NCBI GenBank assembly: GCA_002069765.1
Contig: MWBZ01000008.1
Span: forward strand, 1-64,000
Reading direction: 5' to 3'
DNA from: a bacterium ADurb.Bin243
GTDB taxonomy: Bacteria; Muiribacteriota; UBA9980
Length of the DNA stretch: 64,000 nucleotides
Part shown: positions 26,878 through 35,928 of the stretch, piece after piece
Numbering within the stretch: position 1 is the stretch's first letter
Layout: each line of letters begins with the position of its first letter
Made by a program: the position numbers and the translations under genes
The notes under the pieces: generated by a model
What the model saw: the letters and a program-made list of their open reading frames with translations, nothing else
What the model was told of the DNA's origin: nothing
Databases searched by the model: none

Positions 26878-29007
26878 ATGAAAAACTCGAAGATTAAATA
26901 TCAATTATATTTGATATTGATCTTTCTGTGCTTCTTAGGAACCCAAAAGCAGGCGGAAGTTTCCGCCATGAGCGTCACGCTCGGCGACGGAAAAACATAC
27001 CCCGCAAGCTGCCCGAGCGGCGCGGAAAACAGGTTTACGGTCGAGAAAAACGGCAGTCTGGAAGTTTTAACTATATCGGATATCAAGAATATAGATTTTT
27101 CCGACGAAAAAAACGCTCCGGCGGAAACCGATAAAAAAGTCAAGCCGGGCGTATCGCCTGAAATACTCGAAATTTTAAGCAAAGTCCCTGATAAATCAAA
27201 ATTTCCCAACGCCGGCGGCTATATAATAAAAGACGAAGACGTCTATACGCTAAACGCCGACGGAACTTATAAAATCGTTTCTCATTATATCTTTAAAATA
27301 TTCGAAGACCGCGCTATAGACAACGGCATTACGGCCGGGTACGCCTTCGAGCGCGAATCGGCCCGCATACTCATGGGACGCACCATATCAGAAGACGGAA
27401 CCGTTTACGATCTTGACCTTTCAGATATTAAAACCGGCGATATGTTCCGCGGCGCGAAATTTTACTCGAACACCTATAAAATAATGTCGGCGACCCTGCC
27501 CAACGTTAAAAAAGGCTCTATCATAGAATATAAAATAGAGCGCAACGTGTTCAAACCCATTATAGAAGGCTATTTCACGCCCGCCATTTACTTCGGTTCA
27601 GTCGAACCGGCTTATGAAGTGCGGCTCGAAGTCCGCATGCCTAAAGGCAAAAAATTGCAGTGGATAGCCAAAAATTTCGACAGGATATACGATAAAAATT
27701 TCGAGGCCGTAAAAAGCGCTCAAAAACCTGAAATCATAGAAAAACCAGACTGCGACGCCTATATCTTCAGGGCCGTAAACGTGCCGGAAATAATCCAGGA
27801 GCCTTCGATGCCGCCTCTTAAAGACGTGGTCCCGCGCGTGCAGTGCTCCGCCTATGAAAACTGGGACAAGATATACGAGTGGGACATAAAAAACCTCGGC
27901 GAAAACATGGCGCGTATTTCAGACGAATTAAAAGCCAAAACGCTCGAACTCACCAAAAACTGCAAAACCAGCGATGAAAAAATAGCGGCGATTTACCATT
28001 ACGTCCAGCAGGAAATCCGCTATATTTCAATCAAAGGCGACGTGGTAGCGGGGCGCGCCGGCCATCCGGCTAAAGAAGTCTTTGAAAATAAATACGGCGA
28101 CTGCACCGATAAATCCATATTGATGGGCGCCATGCTCGGCGTGGTGGGCATCACGTGTTATCCGGCCGCAATACTGGCCGGAGGCGGCGACTGGGACCCC
28201 GAAGTGGCGCATATAGACTCGAACCATAAAATATCGTTCCTGTCGTACGACTCTAAAGAAATATTTCTGGACAGCACTTCTCAAAATACGAGGTTCCCGT
28301 TTTTCAGGGCTGACGACCACGGCCGCAACTGCCTGGTTTCGCAGGCGCGCCGCATGGTGCGTTCCGGCACGCCCGTCAGCAACGTAAAATCCAGCTGCGA
28401 AGTCGTCATAAAAGCCGATAAAAGCATAACTATAAGCGGCGTCCGCGAATTCGACGGCCACCTGGAGTCCTCGATACGCGGCCGCAATAAAAGCCTCAAG
28501 GAAAGCGAGATCAAAGACATATATAAAAGCTCGCTCAATCAAACGCTGCCCGGCGTCGAGCTTAAAAAATTGAACTACACCGATCTTATGGATTTGAATA
28601 AGCCGGTCGTAGAAACTTACGAATACAACGCGCCGGAAGCCGTTATAGCAGCCGGAGAACTGATGCTGTTTTCGGTGCCCGGATACGAAATGAAATTCAA
28701 CGAAACCAGCCTCAAACAGCGGAACTATCCCATAGATTACGCCTACCTCACCAATACCGAAAAAGTTTATAATTTCAAACTCCCCGAAGGTTATAAAGTT
28801 AAATACCTGCCCGGAAAACTTGAAATAGACAATAAATATATGCTTTACAGGGCCGAATTCGTAAAAGCCGGCGAAGACAGGGTCGTGTTCTCCGACAAGC
28901 TCGAAAGAAAGCTCAGGATGGTAGATCCCGCCGATTACGAAAGCTATAAGGCGGACTGCGAAAAAATAAAAAAATACTGCGGTGAAAAAGTAGTCATAAG
29001 CCGTTAA
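26878..29007 (+). CDS. DUF3857/transglutaminase-like exported protein 1
   Basis: A 709-residue protein. Signal sequence (1-31), a short SH3-like segment (MSVTLGDGKTYPA...IKNIDFSD), a DUF3857 beta domain (about 75-290, with GYAFERESARILMGRTI), a transglutaminase-like core (about 330-480) and a C-terminal beta domain. The catalytic triad is visible: Cys409 in KYGDCTDKS, the His in DSNHKISF, and the Asp in IFLDSTSQ. Such enzymes may cross-link or cut peptide chains outside the cell; the true substrate is unknown. The start is the ATG at 26878, eight bases after GGAG; an upstream in-frame GTG overlaps that site and is rejected. It is the first of three tandem paralogues, 14 bases before the next. 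Confidence 0.85.
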   Translation: MKNSKIKYQLYLILIFLCFLGTQKQAEVSAMSVTLGDGKTYPASCPSGAENRFTVEKNGSLEVLTISDIKNIDFSDEKNAPAETDKKVKPGVSPEILEILSKVPDKSKFPNAGGYIIKDEDVYTLNADGTYKIVSHYIFKIFEDRAIDNGITAGYAFERESARILMGRTISEDGTVYDLDLSDIKTGDMFRGAKFYSNTYKIMSATLPNVKKGSIIEYKIERNVFKPIIEGYFTPAIYFGSVEPAYEVRLEVRMPKGKKLQWIAKNFDRIYDKNFEAVKSAQKPEIIEKPDCDAYIFRAVNVPEIIQEPSMPPLKDVVPRVQCSAYENWDKIYEWDIKNLGENMARISDELKAKTLELTKNCKTSDEKIAAIYHYVQQEIRYISIKGDVVAGRAGHPAKEVFENKYGDCTDKSILMGAMLGVVGITCYPAAILAGGGDWDPEVAHIDSNHKISFLSYDSKEIFLDSTSQNTRFPFFRADDHGRNCLVSQARRMVRSGTPVSNVKSSCEVVIKADKSITISGVREFDGHLESSIRGRNKSLKESEIKDIYKSSLNQTLPGVELKKLNYTDLMDLNKPVVETYEYNAPEAVIAAGELMLFSVPGYEMKFNETSLKQRNYPIDYAYLTNTEKVYNFKLPEGYKVKYLPGKLEIDNKYMLYRAEFVKAGEDRVVFSDKLERKLRMVDPADYESYKADCEKIKKYCGEKVVISR

Positions 29008-29021
29008 TTTCAAGGAGAACC

Positions 29022-31190
29022 ATGAAAAAAAGCGAAACAATAAAACACTCCGGCCGGGGCTTTAAAGCGGCCTTCATAATTTTTCTGCCCGCGCTGATTT
29101 TATTCTCCGCTTTTATGAGCGGCGCGGCATATCCGATGAGCGTCACGCTCAAAGACGGAGCGGTATATAAAGCCGGGCCGGCCGGGCATGAAAACTTAAT
29201 ATCCGTAAAAAAAGACGGGACCGAAGAAATTATCGATATTACTCAAATCAAAACGATCGATTTTTCCGACGAAGCTTCCGGAACGGATAAAAACGCCTCC
29301 GAAACGGCGGCCGCGGAGCTTAAAATTCCGGCGGACGTAAAAGCCATACTCGACGCGGTTCCCGATAAAGGCAAATTCCCCAACGCCGGCGGATATATAA
29401 TAAAAGACGAAGACATATATACCCTCAATACCGACGGAACCTATAAAGTGCGCTCGCACTATATTTTTAAAATATTCGAAGACCGCGCGGCTGACGGCAA
29501 TATAATCATGGGCTACGCCTTCGAGCGCGAATCGGCAAGGATAATCATGGGCAGAACCATTCAGCCTGACGGAAGGGTTTCCAACCTCGACCCGAAAGAT
29601 ATAAAAGAAGGCGATATGTTCCGAGGCGCGCAGTTTTATTCTAACACTCAGAAGATAATATCGGCCACGCTGCCCGACGTTAAAAAAGGGTCCATAATCG
29701 AGTATATAATCGAAATGAACGTATTCAAACCTTTGATAGAAGGCTATTTCTGCCCGACTGTATATTTCGTGGCCAACGAGCCAAAAAAAATGTGCCGTGT
29801 GGAAATAAGAACGCCTAAGGGCAAAAAATTAAAGTGGGTATCTAAAAACTTCGACAGGATATACGATAAAAATTTCGATATTTTAGAAGCCGTAAAGGAG
29901 CCTAAAATCAGCGAAACCGCTAACGAAACCGTATATCTTTTCGAAATCGCGGACGTGCCGGAGTTCATATCGGAACCTTCGATGCCGGCGTATAAAGATT
30001 CGATGCCCTATATTCAATTTTCTTCATACGATAACTGGGATAAGATTTACGAATGGTTCAACGCCAACTTCGACAAACACGTAAACGCCATATCGCCTGA
30101 AATGAAAAGCAAAGCTGAGGAAATAACTAAAAACTGCAAAACCGCCGAAGAAAAAATAGCGGCTATATATCACTATATCCAGCAGCAGAACAGGTATATT
30201 TCAATAAAAGGCGACCTGGTGGCCGGCCTCACGGGCCACGACGCCGGGCGCACTTTCGCTAACGGCTACGGCGACTGCGTGGATAAAGCCATATTAATGT
30301 CGGCCATGCTCAAAGTAGCGGGAATAGAATCATATCCCACGCTCATAAACGCCGGAGGCCCGCAATGGGCCATAGAAGCAGCCCAACTCGAGCTGAACCA
30401 CTCCATTTCATTCGTCAGATACGACTCGCGCGAGATTTTTCTGGACGCCACTTCGCAGGACAGCAGGTTCCCGTTTTTCCGCACCGATGACCACGACCGC
30501 TACAACATGGTGCCTCAGCTTAAAAAGCATATAAAATCCGGCATGCCGCTTAGCGTTCAGAAAAGCTACAGGCAGGTCGTTATTAATGCAAACGGAGGCA
30601 TAAGCGTAAAGGGCAGGCGCGAATTCGACGGCGCTTTCGAGTACTGGACAAGGATGGCGAATAAAAGCCTCAAGGAAAGCGAGATAAAAGACAGCTTCAA
30701 GCAGCGCCTTAACGTCACGCTGCCGGGCGTCGTATTGAATAAAATCGAATACACGGATTTAATGGATTTAAACAAGCAGGTCGTTGAAACCGTAGAATAC
30801 GAAGCGCCCGACGCGGTTATAGTCGCGGGCGGACTCATACTGTTCGCCGTTCCGGGCTACAGCTTCGATTTCGACGAAGTGAGCCTCAAGGAAAGAAAAT
30901 ATCCCATAGATTACCAGTACCTCACCAGGACCGAAAACACCTTTGAATTCAAGATCCCCGAAGGCTACAAAGTGAAATACGTTCCTAAAAATTTTGCGGT
31001 GGAAGATAAATACATTAAATTCGGCGCTAAATACGAAATAAAGGACGGCTCCACTATAGTGTTCAGCGATTATTTCGAGCGCAGGCAAAGGACCGTCGAC
31101 GTCGACGATTACGCTTCTTACAAGAGCAATCTCGAAAGCATCGCCAGATACGCCGGAGAAAAAGCCGTGATAGAAAAAACCGGCAGGTGA
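29022..31190 (+). CDS. DUF3857/transglutaminase-like exported protein 2
   Basis: A 722-residue close paralogue of the gene before it, sharing whole blocks (FPNAGGYIIKDEDIYTLN, YAFERESARIIMGRTIQ, SLKESEIKDSF). Signal sequence (1-37), SH3-like strand segment, DUF3857 domain, transglutaminase-like core and C-terminal beta domain. The triad is intact: Cys419 in GYGDCVDKA, the His in ELNHSISF and the Asp in IFLDATSQ. AAGGAG stands ahead of the ATG. Membership of the operon is clear from the 14-base gap on its left. After it come 80 bases with a small GC hairpin and then the third paralogue. It probably acts in the periplasm together with copy 1. Confidence 0.85.
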   Translation: MKKSETIKHSGRGFKAAFIIFLPALILFSAFMSGAAYPMSVTLKDGAVYKAGPAGHENLISVKKDGTEEIIDITQIKTIDFSDEASGTDKNASETAAAELKIPADVKAILDAVPDKGKFPNAGGYIIKDEDIYTLNTDGTYKVRSHYIFKIFEDRAADGNIIMGYAFERESARIIMGRTIQPDGRVSNLDPKDIKEGDMFRGAQFYSNTQKIISATLPDVKKGSIIEYIIEMNVFKPLIEGYFCPTVYFVANEPKKMCRVEIRTPKGKKLKWVSKNFDRIYDKNFDILEAVKEPKISETANETVYLFEIADVPEFISEPSMPAYKDSMPYIQFSSYDNWDKIYEWFNANFDKHVNAISPEMKSKAEEITKNCKTAEEKIAAIYHYIQQQNRYISIKGDLVAGLTGHDAGRTFANGYGDCVDKAILMSAMLKVAGIESYPTLINAGGPQWAIEAAQLELNHSISFVRYDSREIFLDATSQDSRFPFFRTDDHDRYNMVPQLKKHIKSGMPLSVQKSYRQVVINANGGISVKGRREFDGAFEYWTRMANKSLKESEIKDSFKQRLNVTLPGVVLNKIEYTDLMDLNKQVVETVEYEAPDAVIVAGGLILFAVPGYSFDFDEVSLKERKYPIDYQYLTRTENTFEFKIPEGYKVKYVPKNFAVEDKYIKFGAKYEIKDGSTIVFSDYFERRQRTVDVDDYASYKSNLESIARYAGEKAVIEKTGR

Positions 31191-31203
31191 CGGCGGCCCC
31201 GGC

Positions 31204-31220
31204 TCGCGCCGCAGGCGCGA
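31204..31220 (+). other. Intercistronic hairpin
   Basis: TCGCGCC, GCA loop, GGCGCGA: a perfect seven-bp stem between copies 2 and 3 of the operon. There is no T-run after it, so it may protect or trim the mRNA rather than end transcription. Confidence 0.5.
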
Positions 31221-31270
31221 CTAAATAAAGAAAAATATATATCAATTTTTAAATAAACGGAGGAACTGAT

Positions 31271-33394
31271 ATGAAGAAAAAAAATACGGCGGGTAAATAT
31301 ATTAAAATCGTAATATACCTCCTCGCGATTTCGTCATTATTCGCTCTGGCTGGCAAATTCGCCGCGGCCGACGTCATACACCTTAAAAACGGCGACAAAA
31401 TCAGCGGCGTGGTATCTTTAAAAGACGGAATGGTGACGGTCAAGCCGCCATATACGGAAAAACTGCTGATAGGCTTCAAGGAAATACAGAAGATCGATAT
31501 AACCCGCGGCAAAGACACGGAAGAACTCGCCCTCATCAAAGACGAAGCGCTGCAGAAAGCCTGCGCCGAAAAGATAAACGAGGCAGATTACCCCAACGCC
31601 GGCCATGTGACCTTATACAAAGAAGAAAACTACGTTTACAACGAAGACCACACGGTGGTAACCGAATCGCGGTCGATAATCAAAGTGCTCAAGGAACGCA
31701 GCCTCGACGCCGCCAATTACGTGCGCTCGTTTAAAAAAGAAGAGGAGAGCATAGAAATAGTTCACGCGCGCTCGGTTTCGGCGGACGGCATAGTGTCGAA
31801 CCTCAGAAACGACGCGGTCAAGCACACCGATAAATACCTGGCCTATCCCATGTACGACAAAGTCAAAATCCTTCAGTTTTCAGTGCCCGAAGTCAAGATA
31901 GGAAGCATTATCGACGTTAAGATTATAACTAAATCCTATAAGGCGGACTGTCTCAATCCCCTCACCTACAGGCAGTATTTCATGTCTTACGAGCCGGTCA
32001 AATTCAGCAGGTTTACCATAAAATATCCCAAAAGCCTTAAAAACATCAAATACAAAAAATATTTCACGCCCGAAGAAAGCGTTAAAATCAACGAAACGGC
32101 CACCGGCGAAACGGTCATCGCGTCTTACGAAAAAAGCGATATCCCCGATTTCATAGACGAACCCATGATGCCGCCGTTTTCTTATTTTGCGCCGAACGTA
32201 AAATTCGTTCAGAAATTCAAATTAAACGATATCGCTGCGAACCTCAAGGAAAGGATCGCGCCTAAAACGGCTTTGAGCGATAAAATGAAAAGCGACCTCG
32301 CCGAAATGATAAAAGACTGTAAAACGGCGAAGGAAAAGGCCGCTAAAATATACGCCTACCTTTCCACGAATATAAAGAATGTCGAAGTAGAATCCACCAT
32401 AGACGATTTCAGGCCCAACGACGCGGCGAGGGTTTACAGCGAAAAATACGCTTCGCTTTTCGACCGTTCGGTTTTGCTTTATTCGTTTTTAAAAGAAGCC
32501 GGCCTGGAGTGCGATATTTACTTCGGCACGAACCAGAATTCATATAAATTCGACGAAGATATGATGAGCGTTTACGATTTCGACAATATCCTGGTCGGAT
32601 GCGGAAAAGACTTTCTATACGCGGATTCGGAATATTATCCGTACGGCGTGATTCCCGAAAGCTATAAGGACAATAAATATTTCAAAGTTTTCGGCGGCGG
32701 CGGGCTTTTCGAAATCGCGCGCGATAAATTCGAAAGAAGCTTCACCGACGATCTGCTCACGCTCGATATCTCGCCCGACGCAAGGACCGTTTTCCATCTT
32801 CAGGAATTCGCGCACGGCAGCTCCGACCCGTCTTTCCGCGCAGGCTATAAAAATTTGAAGCCTATAAAACGCAAACAGTCGTTCGAGCAGACGGCGTCGA
32901 GCATCGCCAACGGCGGGCAGCTCATAGGCTACACGCTCACCGACGTTGAAAACCATAACGAAAAGCAGGGCTGCACCATAGATTTCGAATCGCCTAACTA
33001 CGTGTCTAAATTAGGCGATATGTATATGCTCGTGCCGGTGCCGCTTTCGTCGATATACACGGGTTTCGTGTCCAAGGAAGACCGTAAATACGACCTTTTC
33101 TTCGACAATTTTAACCTCGACTCCGTAAGCGTATCCATAAAGCTGCCCGAAGGCTATAAAGTCAAATACCTGCCGCAGTCGATCGAAAAATCCAACGAAT
33201 ATTTCAGGATATCGCTCAAATTAAAATACGACGAGAAGAAGAACGAAGTCACCTTCACCAGAAATAATGAAACGCTTAAAAAGATAGTTCCGGTAGCGAA
33301 TTTCAAAAAACTGAAAGACCTCTTCGAATCGTCCGCCACGCTGAAAAAAGAAAGAATAATACTTGAAAAAGCCGCGGCGGAAAAGGGAAAATAA
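31271..33394 (+). CDS. DUF3857/transglutaminase-fold protein without catalytic residues
   Basis: A 707-residue diverged third member. Signal sequence (1-33), LKNGDKISGVVSLKDGMVTV segment (a short beta unit common at the start of exported proteins), DUF3857-like domain, transglutaminase fold and C-terminal beta domain ending in KLPEGYKVKYLPQS as in copies 1 and 2. At the place of the catalytic YGDC motif it has YASL (residues 393-396), and the NHxISF histidine is replaced by YDFDNILV; the Asp region reads YADSEYY. It therefore should not be an enzyme and may be a binding or scaffold partner. The GGAGG before the ATG is good. It is followed after seven bases by the flippase-like gene. Confidence 0.78.
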   Translation: MKKKNTAGKYIKIVIYLLAISSLFALAGKFAAADVIHLKNGDKISGVVSLKDGMVTVKPPYTEKLLIGFKEIQKIDITRGKDTEELALIKDEALQKACAEKINEADYPNAGHVTLYKEENYVYNEDHTVVTESRSIIKVLKERSLDAANYVRSFKKEEESIEIVHARSVSADGIVSNLRNDAVKHTDKYLAYPMYDKVKILQFSVPEVKIGSIIDVKIITKSYKADCLNPLTYRQYFMSYEPVKFSRFTIKYPKSLKNIKYKKYFTPEESVKINETATGETVIASYEKSDIPDFIDEPMMPPFSYFAPNVKFVQKFKLNDIAANLKERIAPKTALSDKMKSDLAEMIKDCKTAKEKAAKIYAYLSTNIKNVEVESTIDDFRPNDAARVYSEKYASLFDRSVLLYSFLKEAGLECDIYFGTNQNSYKFDEDMMSVYDFDNILVGCGKDFLYADSEYYPYGVIPESYKDNKYFKVFGGGGLFEIARDKFERSFTDDLLTLDISPDARTVFHLQEFAHGSSDPSFRAGYKNLKPIKRKQSFEQTASSIANGGQLIGYTLTDVENHNEKQGCTIDFESPNYVSKLGDMYMLVPVPLSSIYTGFVSKEDRKYDLFFDNFNLDSVSVSIKLPEGYKVKYLPQSIEKSNEYFRISLKLKYDEKKNEVTFTRNNETLKKIVPVANFKKLKDLFESSATLKKERIILEKAAAEKGK

Positions 33395-33401
33395 TAATTA
33401 A

Positions 33402-34454
33402 ATGCAAATGCAAAACCAGAAATCTATCGTAAAAAAAATAATAATAGGCTCGCTTCTGGGCGCGGCCGTCTTTATTATAATAGCCTTCATGGCGGATTAT
33501 AAGAAAGTGGCCGCCGCGCTCATGGATTTTCCGCTGAAGCTGTGGCCGTTCATTTTATTTCTCTCGCTGATGAATTACGCATTCCGCCTTATCAAATGGG
33601 ATTTTTACCTGGAAAAGCTCGATATTAAAATACCGCGCCTGTCGAGCGCGCTGATATTTTTTTCCGGGTTTATAATGGCGATAACGCCAGGCAAGATGGG
33701 CGAAGTGCTCAAATCGCTTCTCATGTACGAGCACCACGGTGTCGCGGTTACAAGGAGCGCTCCGGCGGTTTTTATGGAGCGCCTCACCGACGTTCTTGCG
33801 CTGCTGTTTATATGCGCTTCGGGCGTGGCCTTCGCGCTGGCGGGGAAAAGCGGCGGCGGGGCGGCGCCCGGGACCGGAGCGGGAGGGTTATCGTTCGAAA
33901 GCGGCCAGCTTTTATCGCTGGCGGCGGTGGCGGTAATAACTTTCGCGCTTATAGCGGCGCTTTCGAGCCGCAGGTTCGTTATGGGCGTTTTAAAATTCAT
34001 GGAGCGCTTCAGCTTCATAAAAAAGCATATAGTGCATATAGAATCGCTCTTTGAAGCGGCGCGCCTTATTTTAATGCCCTGGCCGCTTTTTTACGCCACA
34101 TTCCTTTCGATCCTCGCATGGGCGCTCGAATGTTATTCGCTTTATTATATAATAACGGTCATATCGCCCGGCCTTTCGGCGCCGCCTCTCGAGCTGCTCC
34201 TTTTCAGCTCGTTCGCCTACGCTTTTTCAACTATAATAGGCGCGCTCGCCATGCTTCCGGGCGGCCTGTTCGTTACCGAAGGCGGAATGGCGTTTTTACT
34301 GGTCGGCCTGGTGAAGCTTACGATGTCAAAGGCGGTGGCGGCTACTTTTATGGTGCGCGCCGCGACTTTATGGTTCGCGCTTTTAATAGGGATATTCGCG
34401 CTTCCCGCCTTTAACGCATATATCAAAAAGGCCGCGGCGGGGCGCGCAGCATAA
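33402..34454 (+). CDS. Flippase-like integral membrane protein (LPG synthase TM/UPF0104 family)
   Basis: A 350-residue protein with about eight membrane helices. It matches the LPG_synthase_TM (UPF0104/AglD-type) family: NYAFRLIKWDFYL in the first third, SGFIMAITPGKMGEVLKS (the conserved TPGkxGE motif), ERLTDVLAL, and the C-terminal LPGGLFVTEGGMA. Members help move or modify lipids, for example lysyl-phosphatidylglycerol or lipid-linked sugars. The region 143-165 is Gly/Ala-rich (SGGGAAPGTGAGG), likely an outside loop. The start has only a weak AAGGG upstream; a second ATG two codons in is possible. It lies seven bases after the third DUF3857 gene, so it is the last gene of that operon and may supply or flip its lipid-linked substrate. 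Confidence 0.85.
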   Translation: MQMQNQKSIVKKIIIGSLLGAAVFIIIAFMADYKKVAAALMDFPLKLWPFILFLSLMNYAFRLIKWDFYLEKLDIKIPRLSSALIFFSGFIMAITPGKMGEVLKSLLMYEHHGVAVTRSAPAVFMERLTDVLALLFICASGVAFALAGKSGGGAAPGTGAGGLSFESGQLLSLAAVAVITFALIAALSSRRFVMGVLKFMERFSFIKKHIVHIESLFEAARLILMPWPLFYATFLSILAWALECYSLYYIITVISPGLSAPPLELLLFSSFAYAFSTIIGALAMLPGGLFVTEGGMAFLLVGLVKLTMSKAVAATFMVRAATLWFALLIGIFALPAFNAYIKKAAAGRAA

Positions 34455-34479
34455 ACGAAATGAATTAAAACCGATAAGA

Positions 34480-34508
34480 TTGACTTTAAAATCATTTTGT
34501 TGTATAAT
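34480..34508 (+). promoter_or_regulatory. Promoter for the CxxC protein gene
   Basis: TTGACT (34480-34485), 17 bases and TATAAT (34503-34508), 47 bases before the ATG. Confidence 0.87.
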
Positions 34509-34555
34509 ACGCTATCATTTCATTTAAATTCAATATAAAAAAACAGGAGAGTCAC

Positions 34556-35248
34556 ATGAAAAAAGGTATATTAAAATCAATAGTTGCCCTCGGCGTCATC
34601 ATCGCAATATCGTTAACGGCCGCGGCCGCGTTCGCGCAGGACGACATGCAGGAAGCTAAAGCCTCGTTTTTAGGGGCGGGCGTTAAATTCAAAATGGACC
34701 GTCCGTCGATGAAAGCCAGAAACTTAGAAAGCGCCAACAGCGACCAGGTAAAACAGGCCGTCGAATATAAAAGCATGGACAACGGACTTTTAAGCGGCGC
34801 GTTCAACGGCGGTTCCGGCGAAGGCGTAAGAAGCCGTCCTATCAAAGACACGAAGATCGTCTGCGAAGTCTGCAAAGCGAAAGCCGTAGTTAACGCCAGC
34901 GAAAACTGCGAATTCTGCAAAGGTAAATCCTACGCCGATCTCTGCGACAAATGCATAGCATGGTCTATCTTAAATTCGTGCGACGAATGCAAAACCAAGA
35001 TCCGCGGCAAAGTGGCTAAAAAAGAAGAAGCGGCGGCCGTTAAAGAAGAAAAAGCCCCCGAAACAGCTTCGGACGAAGCCGTAAAAACAGCTCCCGCCGA
35101 ATCATTCGAAGAGATCACGGCCGACGAAACCTCGGCTGAAAAGGCTGTCGAAAAACCTAAAACTAAAAAGAAATCTTCAAAAAAAAGCAAAGCGAAAGCC
35201 GCTAAAAAAGTTGAAAAATCAAAAGAAGTTGAACCCGTAATTGAATAA
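34556..35248 (+). CDS. Exported four-CxxC (zinc-ribbon-like) protein with Lys/Glu tail
   Basis: A 230-residue protein. Signal peptide (1-25, cleavage near AAAFA-QDD). The middle (about 100-145) has four CxxC pairs: CEVC, CEFC, CDKC and CDEC, the usual layout of a double zinc ribbon or a redox cysteine cluster. The tail (from about 155) is built of Glu/Ala blocks and then a Lys-rich stretch (KPKTKKKSSKKSKAKAAKK). The basic tail could bind nucleic acid, phospholipid or cell-wall polymers. No family is recognised. An exported protein with eight cysteines implies metal binding or disulfides. GGAG fixes the ATG. A strong promoter and a terminator make it a single-gene unit. Confidence 0.68.
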   Translation: MKKGILKSIVALGVIIAISLTAAAAFAQDDMQEAKASFLGAGVKFKMDRPSMKARNLESANSDQVKQAVEYKSMDNGLLSGAFNGGSGEGVRSRPIKDTKIVCEVCKAKAVVNASENCEFCKGKSYADLCDKCIAWSILNSCDECKTKIRGKVAKKEEAAAVKEEKAPETASDEAVKTAPAESFEEITADETSAEKAVEKPKTKKKSSKKSKAKAAKKVEKSKEVEPVIE

Positions 35249-35275
35249 TCCGGCTTAATTGTAACGCATAAATAA

Positions 35276-35312
35276 TAAAAACCCTTCACGATTATCGCGG
35301 AGGGTTTTTATT
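35276..35312 (+). terminator. Rho-independent terminator
   Basis: AAAAACCCT and AGGGTTTTT arms around a 15-base loop, ending in a T-run. Confidence 0.8.
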
Positions 35313-35318
35313 TTATTT

Positions 35319-35347
35319 TTGACATTTTGAATTAATTGTATTATAAT
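35319..35347 (+). promoter_or_regulatory. Perfect consensus promoter for the STAS gene
   Basis: TTGACA (35319-35324), 17 bases and TATAAT (35342-35347). The leader is about 85 bases. Confidence 0.88.
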
Positions 35348-35437
35348 AGGATTCATTAAATCCAGTATGCGGCTGCGTTAAAAGTCCGCATGGCTGATAA
35401 TAAGCTTGTTTTAACGGCTTGAAAAGAGTTTTGAATT

Positions 35438-35803
35438 ATGAATATAACTAGATCTAACTATAACGGCGTTTTATTGCTCTGCATAGACGGATCGATAGAT
35501 TCGGTCTCGTCGGATGAGCTCAAAAACAATCTTTTAAAGCTGTTGTCTGAAGGCGAAAAATTTTTCATTCTCGATTTTTCCAGAGTCAACTACATATCCA
35601 GCTCCGGCCTTGGCAGCCTGGTCGTCGCCGCGAAAATGCTCACTATCCGAAAGGGCTTTCTGGCCGTATGTTCTTTAAACGACCATGTAAAAAAAGTATT
35701 CGATATAGTGAGGCTCGATAATTTCATCAACGTATATGAAACTTTACAGGAAGCCGGAAATGCCGTTACGCAAAAACTTCCAAAAGAACCCGGGGCAAAG
35801 TAA
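35438..35803 (+). CDS. STAS-domain anti-sigma factor antagonist
   Basis: A 121-residue cytoplasmic protein of the SpoIIAA/RsbV type. The STAS domain covers about 1-110, with the motif DFSRVNYISSSGLGSLV; one serine of the SSSG run is the expected phosphorylation site. In known systems the unphosphorylated form pulls an anti-sigma kinase off its sigma factor, and a PP2C phosphatase resets it. Neither a kinase (RsbW) nor a PP2C gene is next to it here, so its partners lie elsewhere. The tail (TQKLPKEPGAK) is extra. It has its own consensus promoter, is followed after 125 bases by the TonB receptor gene on the same strand, and may be co-transcribed with it. Confidence 0.9.
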   Translation: MNITRSNYNGVLLLCIDGSIDSVSSDELKNNLLKLLSEGEKFFILDFSRVNYISSSGLGSLVVAAKMLTIRKGFLAVCSLNDHVKKVFDIVRLDNFINVYETLQEAGNAVTQKLPKEPGAK

Positions 35804-35928
35804 TGTTATCACCGTTTTTCTTATCCTGCCTTGCGGCTATAGACGGTTCGAAAATATTTCTTTATACTTGATTATTAAACCGCTTTATGTTAATATTCAA
35901 TATAAAATCGTTTTCAGGGAGACCGAAT

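Noticed and set aside
28027-29040. A 337-codon open frame on the minus strand, opposite the first DUF3857 gene
   Set aside because: It mirrors a clearly coding gene with catalytic motifs, is rich in Phe, Val and Tyr as expected of an antisense frame, and has no ribosome binding site.
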